Shown here one piece after another: positions 1 through 11,856 of a stretch of 64,000 nucleotides of DNA. The stretch is from Bedellia somnulentella (lineage: Eukaryota > Arthropoda > Insecta > Lepidoptera > Bedelliidae). Made by a program: the position numbers and the translations under genes. Position 1 is the first letter of the stretch. The number at the start of each line of letters is the position of its first letter. The notes under the pieces were generated by a model. That model saw only the letters and a program-made list of their open reading frames with translations. It searched no databases and was not told the DNA's origin. The stretch is taken from contig OY755178.1 in assembly GCA_963576735.1 (NCBI GenBank), forward strand, positions 3,286,001-3,350,000, written 5' to 3'.

Positions 1-276
1 TCTACACTTTTTTGGTTCATAATTATATATTTTTATACATTTATTTGGTATTGATGATTAATTTAATTAAAGAGTAGCCCCTATTGGTAACCGCAAAACA
101 GTTACATATGGAAATAACAAATTGTCCAATTAATAAATTCGAGACCGCAAACCGCTGGTTATGAAGAACTTTATTCGTATTTATGAAATTGGAATCAACA
201 ATACAAATTGGGTTTATCCAAATAACAACGTTTATATAAAATATATATGTCAGTAAAGCTCCCAACATTTCATCTA

Positions 277-1239
277 TCTATACTTATAATAAATCTGTGG
301 AGAGGTCAATTCTGTACATGAAATATATTTTCAAAATAACCATCAGGTGGTGATTAGGGATCGATACTGATGCCAAAAATGCAATCAGTTAAATTTTTGT
401 CTGTCTGTCTGTCTGTCTGTCGGTTTGTATGTTCCTTATGGAAACAAAAACTACTCGACGGATTTTAACGAAATATGGTATAATTATTCTTCATACTCCT
501 GCGCAGGTTTTTGTATACTTTCCAGCAGAGTAATAAAGGGGAATTTTGGGGAATTTCGGGAAAACGGGAGAAGTTACTCCATTTTTTAAGCTTCCGTCGC
601 GTGTGCAGCCTCAATGGTTAAACTAATATAGAAATCATGTGTGACGGAAATATTCTTCATAAAATTATCTAAAAAAAAATTCTCAGCTGTTTATGTCTAT
701 CTTTTACGGTTGACTCACAATAACACGTGTAATTCTTGATAGCTTAGCAGTTCGGATCATTCTGATTATATTTGTTTATTCTTACGTTTGTAAATCTCTC
801 ACTCATCCCAAATTTAAAAAAGGTAACATTATTACCTATTCATTAAAAAAAGAATCATAGAAATCGGTAGACAAACACCGAAATTATACATAAAATAAGC
901 CATCGCGCCCGTGATCTAAACCAAATCTTTACTAATTTACATGTAACATACTAAATGGCGCCAGTAGTTGCATCCTACATCACGTAATGATAAATTTTTT
1001 AGATTGTTATAAATGCTTCATAGCGTTTTATTCCAAAATTTGCTATTAAACGGAAATACTGAACCGTTCATCAAAGCGCATTTAAAATCACCAAACTACA
1101 CTGTTTAGGGAGTGCTATAAATTTAATGAATTGAAAACATTGCGCTGAATTTCACAATGCTTGAGCAGTGACTGAAGAAAGAAACCTCAGATATTTAAAA
1201 AAACAACGCTACCCGTGCGAAGCTGGGACGATCCACTAG
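277..1239 (+). mobile_element. Non-autonomous Helitron, copy 1
   Basis: The element begins TCTATACTTATAATAAATC and ends in CTAG (1236-1239). It is flanked by A on the left and T on the right, the A|T insertion typical of Helitrons, with no target duplication. It carries a (GTCT)n tract near 398-421 and no Rep/helicase ORF, so it needs an autonomous partner. A near full-length second copy lies inverted at 12008-12940. The termini are read directly; the class follows from the known TC...CTAG structure. Confidence 0.8.
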
Positions 1240-1371
1240 TAATTAATAAATACCAATATGAATCGGTAATTTCTTGGAAACGCTTTAAAAAGCTTTTCGT
1301 TTTGTCATGTACTTGTATGTAATGTATGTTGTATGTAACTTTGTACTTATTGTAATATTGTACATATCGTT

Positions 1372-1661
1372 AGGTACTAATACTTCTGAACGTCACGTCA
1401 CGTTTTGCATGGACAGTGTACTCACGTGATAGGGGGCAGGCCTATCGCCGTTTTGCACGAATACACTGTCACATGACTAAGTACAACTCAGCCATGTGGG
1501 TTTCCTCACGATGTTTTCCCTCACCGTTAACAACCATGATAAATTAACCACACAGTATATGTCTTTAGAAAAGACAAATTGGTGTAGGCCCGACCCAGGA
1601 TTTGAACACTAGTCGTTTGCACGATAACCGAGTGTTCTACTCACTGGGCTATCACGGTTCT
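1372..1661 (-). mobile_element. SINE-B (tRNA-derived), internally deleted
   Basis: Reverse-strand copy of the tRNA-headed SINE. Its head (right end) reads, on the element strand, as an A-box-like TAGCCCAGTGAGTAGA and a B-box-like GTTCAAATCC followed by the family's TGGGTCGGGCC. The ~50 bp around the internal GTCAC hairpin module is mostly deleted. Its left end has lost the (TTATG)n tail. Confidence 0.8.
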
Positions 1662-1711
1662 GCATCTCGAATTGTAAAAATCCTAACGTACTTATTCTGA
1701 CACCATTGGGA

Positions 1712-1755
1712 CGAATACTCATTGGGGTTGGCAGGGACTATCGATCTTCATTGTA
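1712..1755 (-). mobile_element. LINE tail fragment (GHIERM family)
   Basis: About 45 bp matching the C-terminal codons (RSIVSAYPNG) of the truncated LINE seen best at 11458-11880, in reverse orientation. It abuts the SINE-A copy that follows. Confidence 0.5.
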
Positions 1756-2019
1756 CATACATACATATACTCACGGCTATTAATCCCTAGAAGGGGTAGC
1801 CAGAGCTATGAAATTAGAAATTCCTCAGCCATATTTGAAAAGTTGTGTGGGGAAACGATGCTAAAATAAAGGTTGTTGGTGATGGGTCTCCAACAGCATC
1901 GCCCAAAAATCCCTTAAAAGCCCCAATACCGTAAGTCGCCTCTTACGATCACCCACGGGTAGAAATGGGGTAGTGTTATTCTAAGCCGACACTACACGGC
2001 AAAGCCGACACTACTCGGC
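1756..2019 (-). mobile_element. SINE-A copy with duplicated head
   Basis: SINE-A is the most frequent repeat here, about 250 bp. On its own strand it runs from GTGTAGTGTCGGCTTAG through GGGCGATGCGGTTGGAGACC to GCCGTGAGTATATGTATG. This reverse copy has a (CATA)n tail on the left. The head is present twice at the right end (1984-2000 and 2003-2019). No clear tRNA A/B boxes; GGTTGGAGACC is only B-box-like. Confidence 0.85.
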
Positions 2020-2322
2020 AAACTTTGAAATATCCCGGCAAATTTATCTTTCTTCATTTATTCCCATAAATATGTTCATACATTCTTTTTATTCTTAATG
2101 CCTCGGACGCCTACTTTTTGAGCCCTTAAATTAAGTAAAAACACGGCTCTTTTGGACAGCAGCGGCCTGTTTACTATCATAAGTCCGTTTTTATATTCGT
2201 TCATTATTCATACTTTAATTGGTTACACTTTTATACTAAATATTTTCAGCCTTGAAAGCGAAGAAATACCCATACTTTATATTACAAGTACAACACTTAC
2301 TGGGGGTAATCAGATAACAGGT

Positions 2323-2410
2323 AACAAGGGGTAGTCAGAGCCTAAATATTAGAAAACCCTCAGACATATTTGGAAGTTGAGTAAAGGAAAAGATGGAAAA
2401 CTAAAAATGG
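2323..2410 (-). mobile_element. SINE-A fragment, degraded
   Basis: About 88 bp of the 3' third of SINE-A in reverse orientation (GGGGTAG-CAGAG, TTTGGAAGTTGAG, AAAGATGG blocks recognisable). No tail. Confidence 0.55.
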
Positions 2411-2877
2411 TTCCCGCGCCCGCGCGGTGGAATGGCCTAATGCTTTTTTAGGGCGCCAGTACAGTGAAATCTAGTTATTTTAATACTCGCAAATATTCTC
2501 AACTTTTACAAATTTAGGTTACTAAAACTCCTATACAACAGCAATGAAAAAATATATAATTACATCGTTAATCTGTTTCTACCTTTTTAATTTAACACTA
2601 CCTTATTTTTTGTGCTAAACTAGAACGTTCTTGGAATTGTTTCATCTTTAAAGTATCGTGTTCTCCAAACTCATTAGCAAGGAGTTATTATCTCAATAAA
2701 GTTTCCTCCTCACGCTAAATCGATTAAATGTTAAAATTAGAAAGAAAATTGCTTTGGTGTTGCTTCTTAATTAATGAGTAAAGTTTGACTTTTTACGTGA
2801 TGGGATATTTAATATTCTGATCCAGTTCACATTTGGTGCTTGTTTAATTGCAAGGCACCCTTAAATTATATACCTAC

Positions 2878-3015
2878 ATTACATACATATTCTCACGCCG
2901 TTGGTTCCCATTGGGGTAGGCAGAGACTATCAATCGCCACTTTATACGATCCTGGCAAACCTTTCTGGCTTCGTTCACATCCATCAATCGGTTCATATGT
3001 GCTCTTTTATTATTA
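2878..3015 (-). mobile_element. LINE 3' end (GHIERM family), 5'-truncated
   Basis: The reverse strand carries the final ~40 codons of the family (VCQDRTKWRS and SAYPNG-like, with changes), then the GGCGTGAGAATATG tail. The left end has the (CATA)n microsatellite. It stops at an AGAGCACATATG junction at 3015. Confidence 0.75.
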
Positions 3016-3177
3016 AACGGTTTTATTTAGCTCACCCCGTTTGTTTTTTTATTCTTGGGTCAAATTTATTAATTCAAATTTCACCCTCTTTCTATCAACC
3101 GATTAATCTGAAATTTTGTATACACTTTGGATTTTGGTGACAATACAATTATATTTATTCATTATCATTATAAATTC

Positions 3178-3590
3178 AAGACGGCCGCCGCTACAAAATG
3201 GCGGATAATTTAGGTTTTATTTATCCCATCAATATGAATATCAAATGAAAGGGCTCAACAAGCAGAATACAATATACTATAAAAAAATGAAATCCAAGAT
3301 GGCGGCCGCTACAAAATGGCGGATAACGTAGGTTTTATCAATCCCATCAATATGGGTATCAATTGAATTTGCTCAACCAGTAGAATACAATGTACTATAT
3401 AAAATTAAAATCCAAGATGGCGGCCACTACAAAATGGCGGATAACTTAGGTTTTATATCAATCCCATCAACATGGGTATCAAATGAAAGGTCTCAACAAG
3501 TAGAATACAATTTACTATGCAAAATTAAAATCTAAGATGGTCGCCATACAGTGCACTATACCAAATCAATATTTAAGATGGATGCAGCCG
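3178..3590. repeat. 118-bp minisatellite with YY1-like motifs
   Basis: Three tandem units start at 3178, 3296 and 3414 (periods 118, 118, then 120), with a partial fourth from 3534. Each starts with AAGATGGCGGCCGCTACAAA or a close variant and then AATGGCGGATAA. AAGATGGCGGC is the established YY1/Pho-type consensus. No ORF runs through it. Confidence 0.85.
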
Positions 3591-4025
3591 CTAAATGGCA
3601 TATAATAATAAGATTTAAATTTAGAAATTTAATCTGTAATTTATTTAGGTGTCTGATTAATCCAGCCTGAATCCTCCACCCAAGTCAAGATTTTGTATCG
3701 TGTTGAGGACTGTGTGGCGTTAGGGTGGCTAAAAATTATACGTCGTTAGCGGTACACCACCCAAGTTAAGGTGAAAGGTTAAAACGCGCCGAGAACTGTA
3801 TGGCATTAGGGTGGATAAAAATGATATGTCGTTAGCGTTTTCCCCTCAAGACTCAGGCGCATCTTGTTGTACATAGCCTTGCTCCTTTATTGGAACTCTG
3901 GAGGGGGTCGACCGTTTAAATGTCCATTACTCGTGGGAACAAACTGGTATTTTTTTTAATAAAAAACCTTGCAATAATGAAGCACTATAGGAATTAAACA
4001 GAACGCGAAATAAAAACTAGAAAAT

Positions 4026-4777
4026 AAAAATAGGTAAAAAAACTTTTTAAGTTAAACGGTATTATTAACATACAGAGCAATGTTTAAGATAAATGTACTA
4101 AAAATCTAAAAACAATAATAAAATAGATACAGTTGTGGGAATTATATACATATGCATAGACTAGACTAAAATAAAACCGTGGGGCACGTCAATTGTCTAC
4201 AATCGTTGATTAAAATGATTGTTTTGTAATGTTACACTATAATTGGGCAGTTGTTCAACCGACAACGATGGACATGTGATAAATAGGGCAGAATGTGGAT
4301 ACAAGCTAGCAAGCTCGATTATAAGCGAGTTTTAGGGTTTCATAGTGTTGAGCGAGTAGTACTTTTATCATATAGTATATTTTGTCGATTAAAGACAAAC
4401 TGCGAGCAGTGAACCGATTCATCGCCAGCCAGTAGTGTAAATTTCCAACGAGAAACTAGTTGAAAAATCTCTTTTATTTACATGGAGTGTATGACTATTG
4501 GAATTTCCATGAGCAAGAAAATAGTAAGTAATATCCTCACCGTCTGCTGCCCAACGACGAATTAAACGTTTCTTCTAACGCACATTAAGTCGATAATTTG
4601 TAGACAATTGACGTGCCCCACGGTTTTATTTTAGTCTAGTCTATGCATATGTATATAATTCCCACAACTGTATCTATTTTATTATTATTTTTAGGTTTTT
4701 AGTACATTTATCTTAAACATTGCTCTGTATGTTAATAATAAAACCGTTTAACTTAAAAAGTTTTTTTACCTATTTTT
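4026..4777. mobile_element. Foldback element with ~190-bp inverted arms
   Basis: The arms 4026-4215 and 4585-4777 are near-perfect reverse complements, both ending in AAAAATAGGT outward. The ~370-bp loop holds no convincing ORF. The right end interrupts a reverse LINE fragment, so the foldback, or the junction, is younger than that LINE. The transposon superfamily is not recognised; no clear target duplication was found. Confidence 0.75.
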
Positions 4778-4779
4778 CT

Positions 4780-5040
4780 TCGTACTCGTACTTCAGACAC
4801 CTGCCTTTTTGAGCACATTACCTATTTGATTCAAATGTGTGCTCGGAGGTCGTCCTCTACTAACATTACCTTCCACATTGGCTATATAGATCTTCACCAT
4901 TCACCAATTTACTGTCATCCATCCGCTCTATATGCCCAAACAATTTCAACATTCCTTTTTCTATCTTTCTAACAATATCATATTTTACATCACTCCTTTC
5001 ACGAATCACGTCACTCCTTACACGATCACATAACATACAT
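4780..5040 (-). mobile_element. LINE C-terminal fragment (GHIERM family)
   Basis: Reverse strand encodes a decayed version of the region from GIKxDIVRKIEKGMLKLFGH to the polyprotein's last third (compare 11500-11720). It lacks the 3' tail and is cut at the left by the foldback element. Confidence 0.7.
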
Positions 5041-5064
5041 TTATAACACGATTTTATTTATTTC

Positions 5065-5165
5065 TTAAAGGTTATATAGAGCCAATGTTGATGATGTCAG
5101 CAGAGGACAACAATGTAGGATATATTTCGATGCAGGCAGGCGTCCATAGTCTTGAGTATAAAATA
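5065..5165 (+). mobile_element. LINE fragment (GHIERM family), short
   Basis: Weak forward match to the RANVEGNVSRGRPR to KAGVRS region of the same LINE: a TATAGAGCCAATGTTGATG block and a GCAGGCAGGCGTCCATAGT block. It follows the reverse fragment head to head. Confidence 0.5.
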
Positions 5166-5252
5166 ACTCGACTCAAATGTTCCGGCCGCATATTCACGGA
5201 GGGTTGCAGAGGTAATAATCCTTCTCAACATCATATGTCATTATTCTCTCAT

Positions 5253-5490
5253 GTATTCACTCTCATGTGATCGGGAACAGACTTATCACTTATGATATAA
5301 ATGTACTGTCACATGTTTAAGTACAAATTTGCCATACAGGTGTCTTCACGATGTTTTCCTTCACCGTTAAGAACCACGACCAATTGACCTCGATATGATT
5401 TTCGAAAACACACATTGGTGTAGGCCCAACTCGGGATTAACGTCTTTCTTCAGAATAGGCGGGTGGTCTGCCCACTGAGCATCACGGTTG
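5253..5490 (-). mobile_element. SINE-B, head to middle, diverged
   Basis: Reverse copy from the tRNA-like head (right end, ATCACGGTT) to the CACTGTCACATG region. The 3' half and tail are missing. It faces the forward copy at 5525 with about 35 bp between, forming an imperfect inverted pair. Confidence 0.7.
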
Positions 5491-5524
5491 TCAAAATTTT
5501 AATAACAGAGCTTGTAGTAAAATA

Positions 5525-5768
5525 TCATGGTTGTTAACGGTGAGGGAAAACATCGTGAGGAAACCCACATGGCTGAGTTGTACTTGGTCATGTGACAGTG
5601 TATTCGTACAAAACGGCGATAGGCCTGCCCCCTATCACGTGAGTACACTGTCCATACAAAACGAGGGTACTCTGAACACCAGGTGAAAAAGTCACTTCAT
5701 TTTCAGAAGTATTAGTACCTCTGCCAACCCCTTCGGGGATATACGGCGTGAACGTTTATGTTATGTTG
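5525..5768 (+). mobile_element. SINE-B, head-truncated
   Basis: Starts at CATGGTTGTTAACGGTGAGG and runs to the 3' end CCCCTTCGGGG...GGCGTGAACGTTTATG. Contains the GTCAC hairpin module of subfamily B1. The tRNA-like head is missing, consistent with 5' truncation during target-primed reverse transcription. Confidence 0.85.
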
Positions 5769-6159
5769 TAGTAAAAACAGATGGAAGTAGATTAAACTCG
5801 AGAGCTCTACCAGGATCGTACAAAGTGGCAAGCGAATGATTATGGCGTAACTATATGTGGAAAGTAAAATTCAATTATAAATTCCTGTTTACCTATATTC
5901 ACGACTTTAAATATCATAATGGACGGGAAAGATTGTTAAACAAAGAGTGGTCCAACATTGATGAAAAAACTCTTAGCTCTTTAGCGACCTCATACAAACC
6001 AAGTCGATGAAATGCTATTCTCAGCCGAAACTATACGTCTTTACACGATAATGTAGACCTATATTTGATAACCGTATTGTAGAAGTTCGCAAAGGATTTT
6101 AACATTGAATATAGTTTTGCACTTTTTGCCTTTTTGTATTTCTAATGACTTAAATTTTG

Positions 6160-6414
6160 CTGTGTAGTGTCGGCTTAGAATAACACTACCCCATTTTTGC
6201 CGGTGGGTGTTCGTAAGAGGCGACTAACGGTATTGGGGCTTTTAAGGGTTTATTGGGCGATGCGGTTGGAGACCCATCACCAACATCCTTTATTTTGCCA
6301 TCTTTTCCTAACTCAACTTTCCAAAAGTGGTTGAGGAACTTCTAGTTCCTTAGCTCTGGCTACCCCTTCTAGGGATTTATAGCCGTGAGTATATGTATGT
6401 ATGTTAAATTTAAA
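6160..6414 (+). mobile_element. SINE-A, full length
   Basis: Complete forward copy from GCTGTGTAGTGTCGGC to the (GTAT)n tail, with the usual GGGCGATGCGGTTGGAGACC core. Confidence 0.9.
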
Positions 6415-7189
6415 ATTTATATTTTTGCTAACCATTGTACGACCCCTGTTTTACTCCCAAAGGGGTAATCCATTCCAGGTTTATAAAAGTCTTTGTTTGC
6501 AAAGGTGAACACTATAAGATCCTACCAGATAAATTTCAAGTTAGGAAATGTGAAAGTTTAAAAATTTCGTGATTAATCCTTGAGCTGTACTTCGCTTTTA
6601 TATAAATTGATTTAGTTATTGGCTGGGAAGTATTATTTTATTGCAAGTATATAGCAAAATTTAATCATAAACAAAAAGTTTATAAGGCATCAATTTCAAT
6701 ATTCAAGACCGTTATCGCATCAATAAAACGGAGACGTAATTAAAAAAAAAACAAACATAAAAAGCATAACTCCCGCCCTTTTCTACACCAAAAATTAAAA
6801 ATATTAATCAAAAAACTCCAATAACTATAAAAAACAGGCAAGTTAAGCATAAAACTAGGAAGTCATTTCCTCGCTGCAAGGAAATAAACTTGCAGCAAAC
6901 AGGAAACGTATAATGCAGCAATGTTTATAGTCTCTAAAAAGAGTTAACATTCCCGCCATAGTTTGTTCAATTAGGTAACGGCCGCGGCGGGAACGGTGTA
7001 CACGCCTAGTTTAGGTGTGGCTCACCCATTTTAACTAGAACATGTTGTTTGCTAATTATTCACACGGCAAATGTATTGTGGCACGCTTGTCATGTGATCG
7101 CACGAATGGTAAAAAACTTTAAAAAGTGTAATTATTGTATGTTTATTGGCACTATGGTTTAAAAAATACCTATCTCAGGGTTATTCCAA

Positions 7190-7330
7190 TGTGGGGGTAG
7201 CCAGAGAAATGTCATTGGAAATTGTTCACCGACTTTTTTAAGTAGAGTAGGGAAAAGACTGTGAAATTAATTATGGTTGGTGATCGAGTCTCCATTCCAT
7301 CCACATCGCCAGAAAAATCACTTAAAATAC
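7190..7330 (-). mobile_element. SINE-A fragment, strongly degraded
   Basis: Reverse copy recognisable by GGGGTAGCCAGAGAAAT, GAAAAGACTG and ATCGAGTCTCCATTCC blocks. Head and tail absent. Confidence 0.5.
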
Positions 7331-7649
7331 ACACAAAAGTTTCGGTATAACAATTTCATCATTCATCGCTCCGCATTTTTGGCTCAGTATACACTGACTA
7401 AATGTCCTCTTTCACGTAATCCCTCTTGTTTGTGGGCAAAATCCCGGAGGAATAATCGAGGCCTTTCTTTATCTAATCGCACATAATCCCAAGGAACAAT
7501 CGTTTGATCCCGATACAGGGTTTAGAAGTTGCCGCATCTCTTTAGTGAACGCATAAATCCCGAAACAAGTTTCTTGGATTTTTCCCGTTTTGATGTTGTG
7601 GATACTGTGGTATATTTTTGTGGTTTTGTTTAATTTTAATTTAGTTATT

Positions 7650-7893
7650 GATACATATCTGTAAATCCCCAGAAAGAGTAGCCAGGGCCAAGGAATTTGA
7701 AAATTCTTCATCCACTTTTTGAAGTTGAGTGGGGAAGAGATGGTAGTATAAAAGTTGTTGTGATGGTGATGGGTCTCCAGTCCAACCACATCGACCAAAA
7801 TTCTCTTAAAAGCCCCAATACCCCTAGTCGTCTCTTATGTACACTCACGTGAAGAAATAGGGTAGTGCTATTCTAAGCCGATACTATACAGCC
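7650..7893 (-). mobile_element. SINE-A, full length, diverged
   Basis: Reverse copy, from a decayed tail (TACATATCTGTAAATCCCCAG) to the head (CCGATACTATACAGC). The 109-codon reverse reading through it (7469-7798) is just the SINE and is not a gene. Confidence 0.8.
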
Positions 7894-8795
7894 TAATTGA
7901 TACACTGTGCAAATAAAATAAATTGGATCAACTATTAAATACATAACCACTTCTAATTTTCTTTATTTATTAAACATGCCGTTTATATAAAGAAACAATG
8001 TTTACTTTGGTTTGTACAAATCATGAAATCTTATAGTTTACTTCGTCAATAATGATAATTGTCATGTAAAATTTTCGGATCTGTATTTGGTAGTTAAACG
8101 CTTGTTACTTGCAAACCTGGGGCCTGGTTACCGTTGTTGCCAATCGTTCCTCCATCATAGTTTGCGCCGATCAAGGGATATCATCAAAGGAGCTGGGCCA
8201 GCTGGGAACAGCTGGACGCTCGTTGTTGAGTTGACCAGGGGTAGAACATCTGACGCGCTGTTCTATACGGCCTTCCGTGTGGATCATTATTGAGAATTGA
8301 GGATCTACATTATTACGAAAAAAAGACGTAAAAAATGTGCAGTGGCGGCCTAGGAAACCTCCAACTCATTTTTTCTCAAGGGTGATGTTAGTGACGACTT
8401 AGGGCACCCACAACCTATATTTGACAATCTTTTAATCAATTTTAAAATATCGCCCAGGAATGTAACTCTGCAGCTTTTTAGCTGCGCGTATAGTTATGTT
8501 TTTAAAATAAAAAGACAGGATTAAGGGTACCACGATTTCTCAACTCTAACATACTTCTCAATAACTTTTCTAATGCACAAAAATGTAAAAATTAACAAAT
8601 TGAATTTTCCGCTCTCAAACCAGTAAACCAACATCAGTTTTGCCGTCGCTGCTATACAAACAAGTTAATACAAATTTCGTGCTTCGCGGCTCTCCTCAAT
8701 GCATTGGAAATAGCGCATCCGTTTCCGTGACACCAACACTATGATCGGTTCCACGAGGCTGTGAAATTGCTTGCTTTCTGTGTTAAATGAATGAA

Positions 8796-9330
8796 CTGCC
8801 TCTGTGGTCTAGCGGTTAAGCGACTTACAATCTGGTCTGGGAATCGGTAAACTTATTAATTCAAATTGTAATTTTTGTGTAAAATGCTGTGTAGTGTCGG
8901 CTTATGCTGTGTAGTGTCGGCTATGCTATGTAGTGTCGGCTTAGAATAGCACTACCCCATTTTTTTCCGGTGGTTTTGCGTAAGAGGAGACTAATGCTAT
9001 CGGGGCTTTTGAGGGATTTTTGGGCGATGCGGTTGGAGACCCATCACCAACAACCTTACTCTCATCATCTTTTCCCCACTCAACTTTCTAAAAGTGGCTG
9101 ATGTATTGTTAATTCCTTTGCTCTGGCTACACCTTCTAGTGATTTATAGCCGTGAGTATATACAATGTATGTATGTGTAAAATGTGGCAGGTTTTAATAA
9201 CCCGGTCATCAGAAAATTAAGATGATTCCGTGCTTTAGAGGGCACGTTAAGCCGTTGGTCCCAGCAACTCTCACGGCAGTAGGCGCTCCTCTCAGTGTGA
9301 CAGACTTTTAGAGAGCTATCACGTGGTGTT
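8796..9330 (+). mobile_element. SINE-C (old tRNA-headed SINE), interrupted
   Basis: The head near 8796-8860 has an A-box-like TGGTCTAGCGGTTAAGCG. The body resumes after the inserted SINE-A with GATGATTCCGTGCTTTAGAG, GGCACGTTAAGCCGTTGGTC and the ACTCTCACGGCAGTAGGCG block. This head/body pair is typical of a widespread lepidopteran SINE type (from general knowledge). The 3' boundary is approximate. Confidence 0.65.
8884..9177 (+). mobile_element. SINE-A with triplicated head, inside SINE-C
   Basis: The head (T/GCTGTGTAGTGTCGGCT) occurs three times in a row at about 8885, 8904 and 8923 before a normal body. The target duplication TGTGTAAAATG is visible on both sides (about 8875-8885 and 9174-9184), so the insertion into SINE-C is a clean retrotransposition. 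Confidence 0.88.
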
Positions 9331-9971
9331 GTGTGGCGACGCTTACGATGGGGGGAAACCCTACCACCGTTTTTGTACGATGACGTAACAATACTGTTTG
9401 TACTCGTTATCTTGAGGAAGGAATTTGAATTTATTCAATCAAATGACGTCGGGAAAGAAATATAGTCTTATTCCATTATTTACTACAGGTGCAACAGAAT
9501 CGGGAGTTTTTGATTAATTGGTGGTTACTATGGCTACTTATCTTTTATTGTACTATATTTGTAGTTCTAGTCACTTCTTATTATGTAATTTAAATTAAAA
9601 AAATATTTGTTATATGCTAAACTTGATAACTAGTTGAAATTTCAAAATGTTTGAAGTTAATTTTGATTAGGAACATAAAAGTGGCCATTAAACCTTTTTC
9701 CTCTGCACCAGTTTAACACTCTGTACTTCTATTTAAGCATTTGCTTTTACTTTCAGAACCTACATCTTTCGCATGTGAAAATAGTTTAATAAATGAAAAG
9801 CTCAAGTTTTAACTCTTAATGTTTTCAAAGATTAAAACCGAACTCTATTGTTTCTCAATATTTTACACTTCGTCCTATTGAATTTAATATTTATTTTATT
9901 ATGATTGTGTTTGTTGTGTTAGCGACTTCTAGAAATATACTATAATACAAATGTAATAACACATAAAACAT

Positions 9972-10224
9972 GCTGTGTAGTGTCGGCTTAGAATAGCACT
10001 ACCCCATTTCTTCCGGTGGGTGTACGTAAGAGGCGACTAACGGTATTGGGGCTATTAAGGGATTTTTGGGCGATGCGGTTGGAGACCCATCACCAAAAAC
10101 CTTTATTTTTACCATCTTTTCCCCACTCTACTTTCCAAAAGTGGCCGAGGAACTTCTAGTTTCTCAGCTCTGGCTACCCCTTTTAGGGATTAACAGCCGT
10201 GAGTATATGTATGTATGTATGTAT
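9972..10224 (+). mobile_element. SINE-A, full length
   Basis: Complete forward copy with ATAAAACAT direct repeats at both edges as the target duplication, and a (GTAT)n tail. Confidence 0.9.
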
Positions 10225-10439
10225 AAAACATTTCATATTTATATCTAACCAAAATTTGACTCACACTCATACTTTATAAATAACTTTTTAGATCATAATT
10301 TAAAAGACACAACGCACACAACAAATCCAAACCGTATTTCCCTGACTACCCACCAGTTTTTTGTAACAATTAGAGTATACCGTAAAACTAAAAAAATATT
10401 ATTGTACTTTAAATCTTGAAATGTAAATATGTATATTTT

Positions 10440-10550
10440 ATACAAAGATATGAGATAAAGCCTGGTGTCAAACGGACGGCCAGACAGACAGACGACGAAC
10501 ACTCAGTAATGGGGCCCTGCTTTACCTTTTTGGTGCGGAACCCTAAAAAT
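10440..10550 (+). repeat. Dispersed insect repeat tail (GGAACCCTAAAAA type)
   Basis: Contains GGTGTCAAACGGACGGCCAG, GACAGACGACGAACACTCAG and ends GGTGCGGAACCCTAAAAA. This sequence type is a common dispersed repeat in insects. I cannot assign its class. Confidence 0.45.
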
Positions 10551-11457
10551 AAAGGATGGGAAGGAATAAAATGAGTTATTGATATTCTACTGTAGGATAC
10601 AACTATATATTAATTTATTTTGATAAATGTTATGTGCCTAAATGAATTAAGTAAATTTTAAATGTCATTTTAAACGTTATTTTGATGTAAACATTTATTG
10701 TTATGAAAAGAAAGAACATGAATATCCCGTATTTCTTAATGAGCAATTCAGTATGCGGAAAAAATCTGAAATAAATGTTTCAAAGGAAATAATAAAACAA
10801 AATAACTTTGAATAGACATAAAAGGTAAAGATTACATCTGAATGAAACATGCAAGAACACAAAATGAAACATTATTTTCTCTATACTTCATACTTGGACC
10901 TTTAATCTTTTTATCCTATTACCGGGACATAATTGAATCACCCTCGTATAGTCTCAAAAGGCAAAACAACCTTCATTAAGATTTTTCCCGGAATTCAAGA
11001 AGTAAAATCATTTTAATAAAAATAAATATGTGAACAAAAACATTCTGATCCTCAAAAGTTAATAACATGATGATACACTTTGGTTAATATAATTTCTCAA
11101 CTCAAAACTCAAACTTACACGCTTTATATCCCAAAAGGGATTGGCTGGAAGGGGAGGTACTAATACTTCTGAATATCATTAATGTAATATTCATTTTCTA
11201 TAATTAAACATATTAATGTATGTCATATTTTAATAAACTTACCCGAAACTTAAAAATAAACGGTTTTAAATATAACATTTTGACGAGAAAAAATACTAAA
11301 TATGGCACAGGCTAGTCCTATTATGGCATTAATTCACATCTATGTGTACCACCTTTAGTTAATATATTTTGTAGTGTTCTACCTGTAAATGAATTAGTTT
11401 TTTGATGATTGTAAATACAACATAAATTTTAAATTTATTCATATATTATTATTAGAA

Positions 11458-11856
11458 ATGAGGTCCCTCAGAAAAGTTTGTAATGTAAGGTTATGTGATC
11501 GTGTGAGGAACGATGTGATTCGTGAAAGGTGTGGTATAAAAGATGATATTGTAAGTAAGATAGAAACAGGAATGTTGAGATGGTTTGGGCACATCGAGAG
11601 GATGGATGATAGGAAATTGGTAAAAGGTATCTATAGAGCTAATGTGGAAGGTAACGTTAGTAGAGGACGGCCACGAAAGACACACTTGGACCAAATTGAA
11701 AGTGTGCTCAAAAAGGCAGGCGTCCGAAGTATGAAGAATAAAAGAGCATGTATGAAAAGATTGATGGATGTAGACGAAGCAAGAGAGGTTTGCCAGGATC
11801 GTACAAAGTGGCGATCGATAGTCTCTGCCTACCCCAATGGGAATTAACGGCGTGAG

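Noticed and set aside
3178..3590. CRISPR-like array
   Set aside because: The 118-bp units are contiguous tandem repeats without unique spacers, in a eukaryotic context.
8087..8293. 68-codon forward reading in a GC-richer patch
   Set aside because: No recognisable domain, no splice context and no repeats of known coding type; may be chance.
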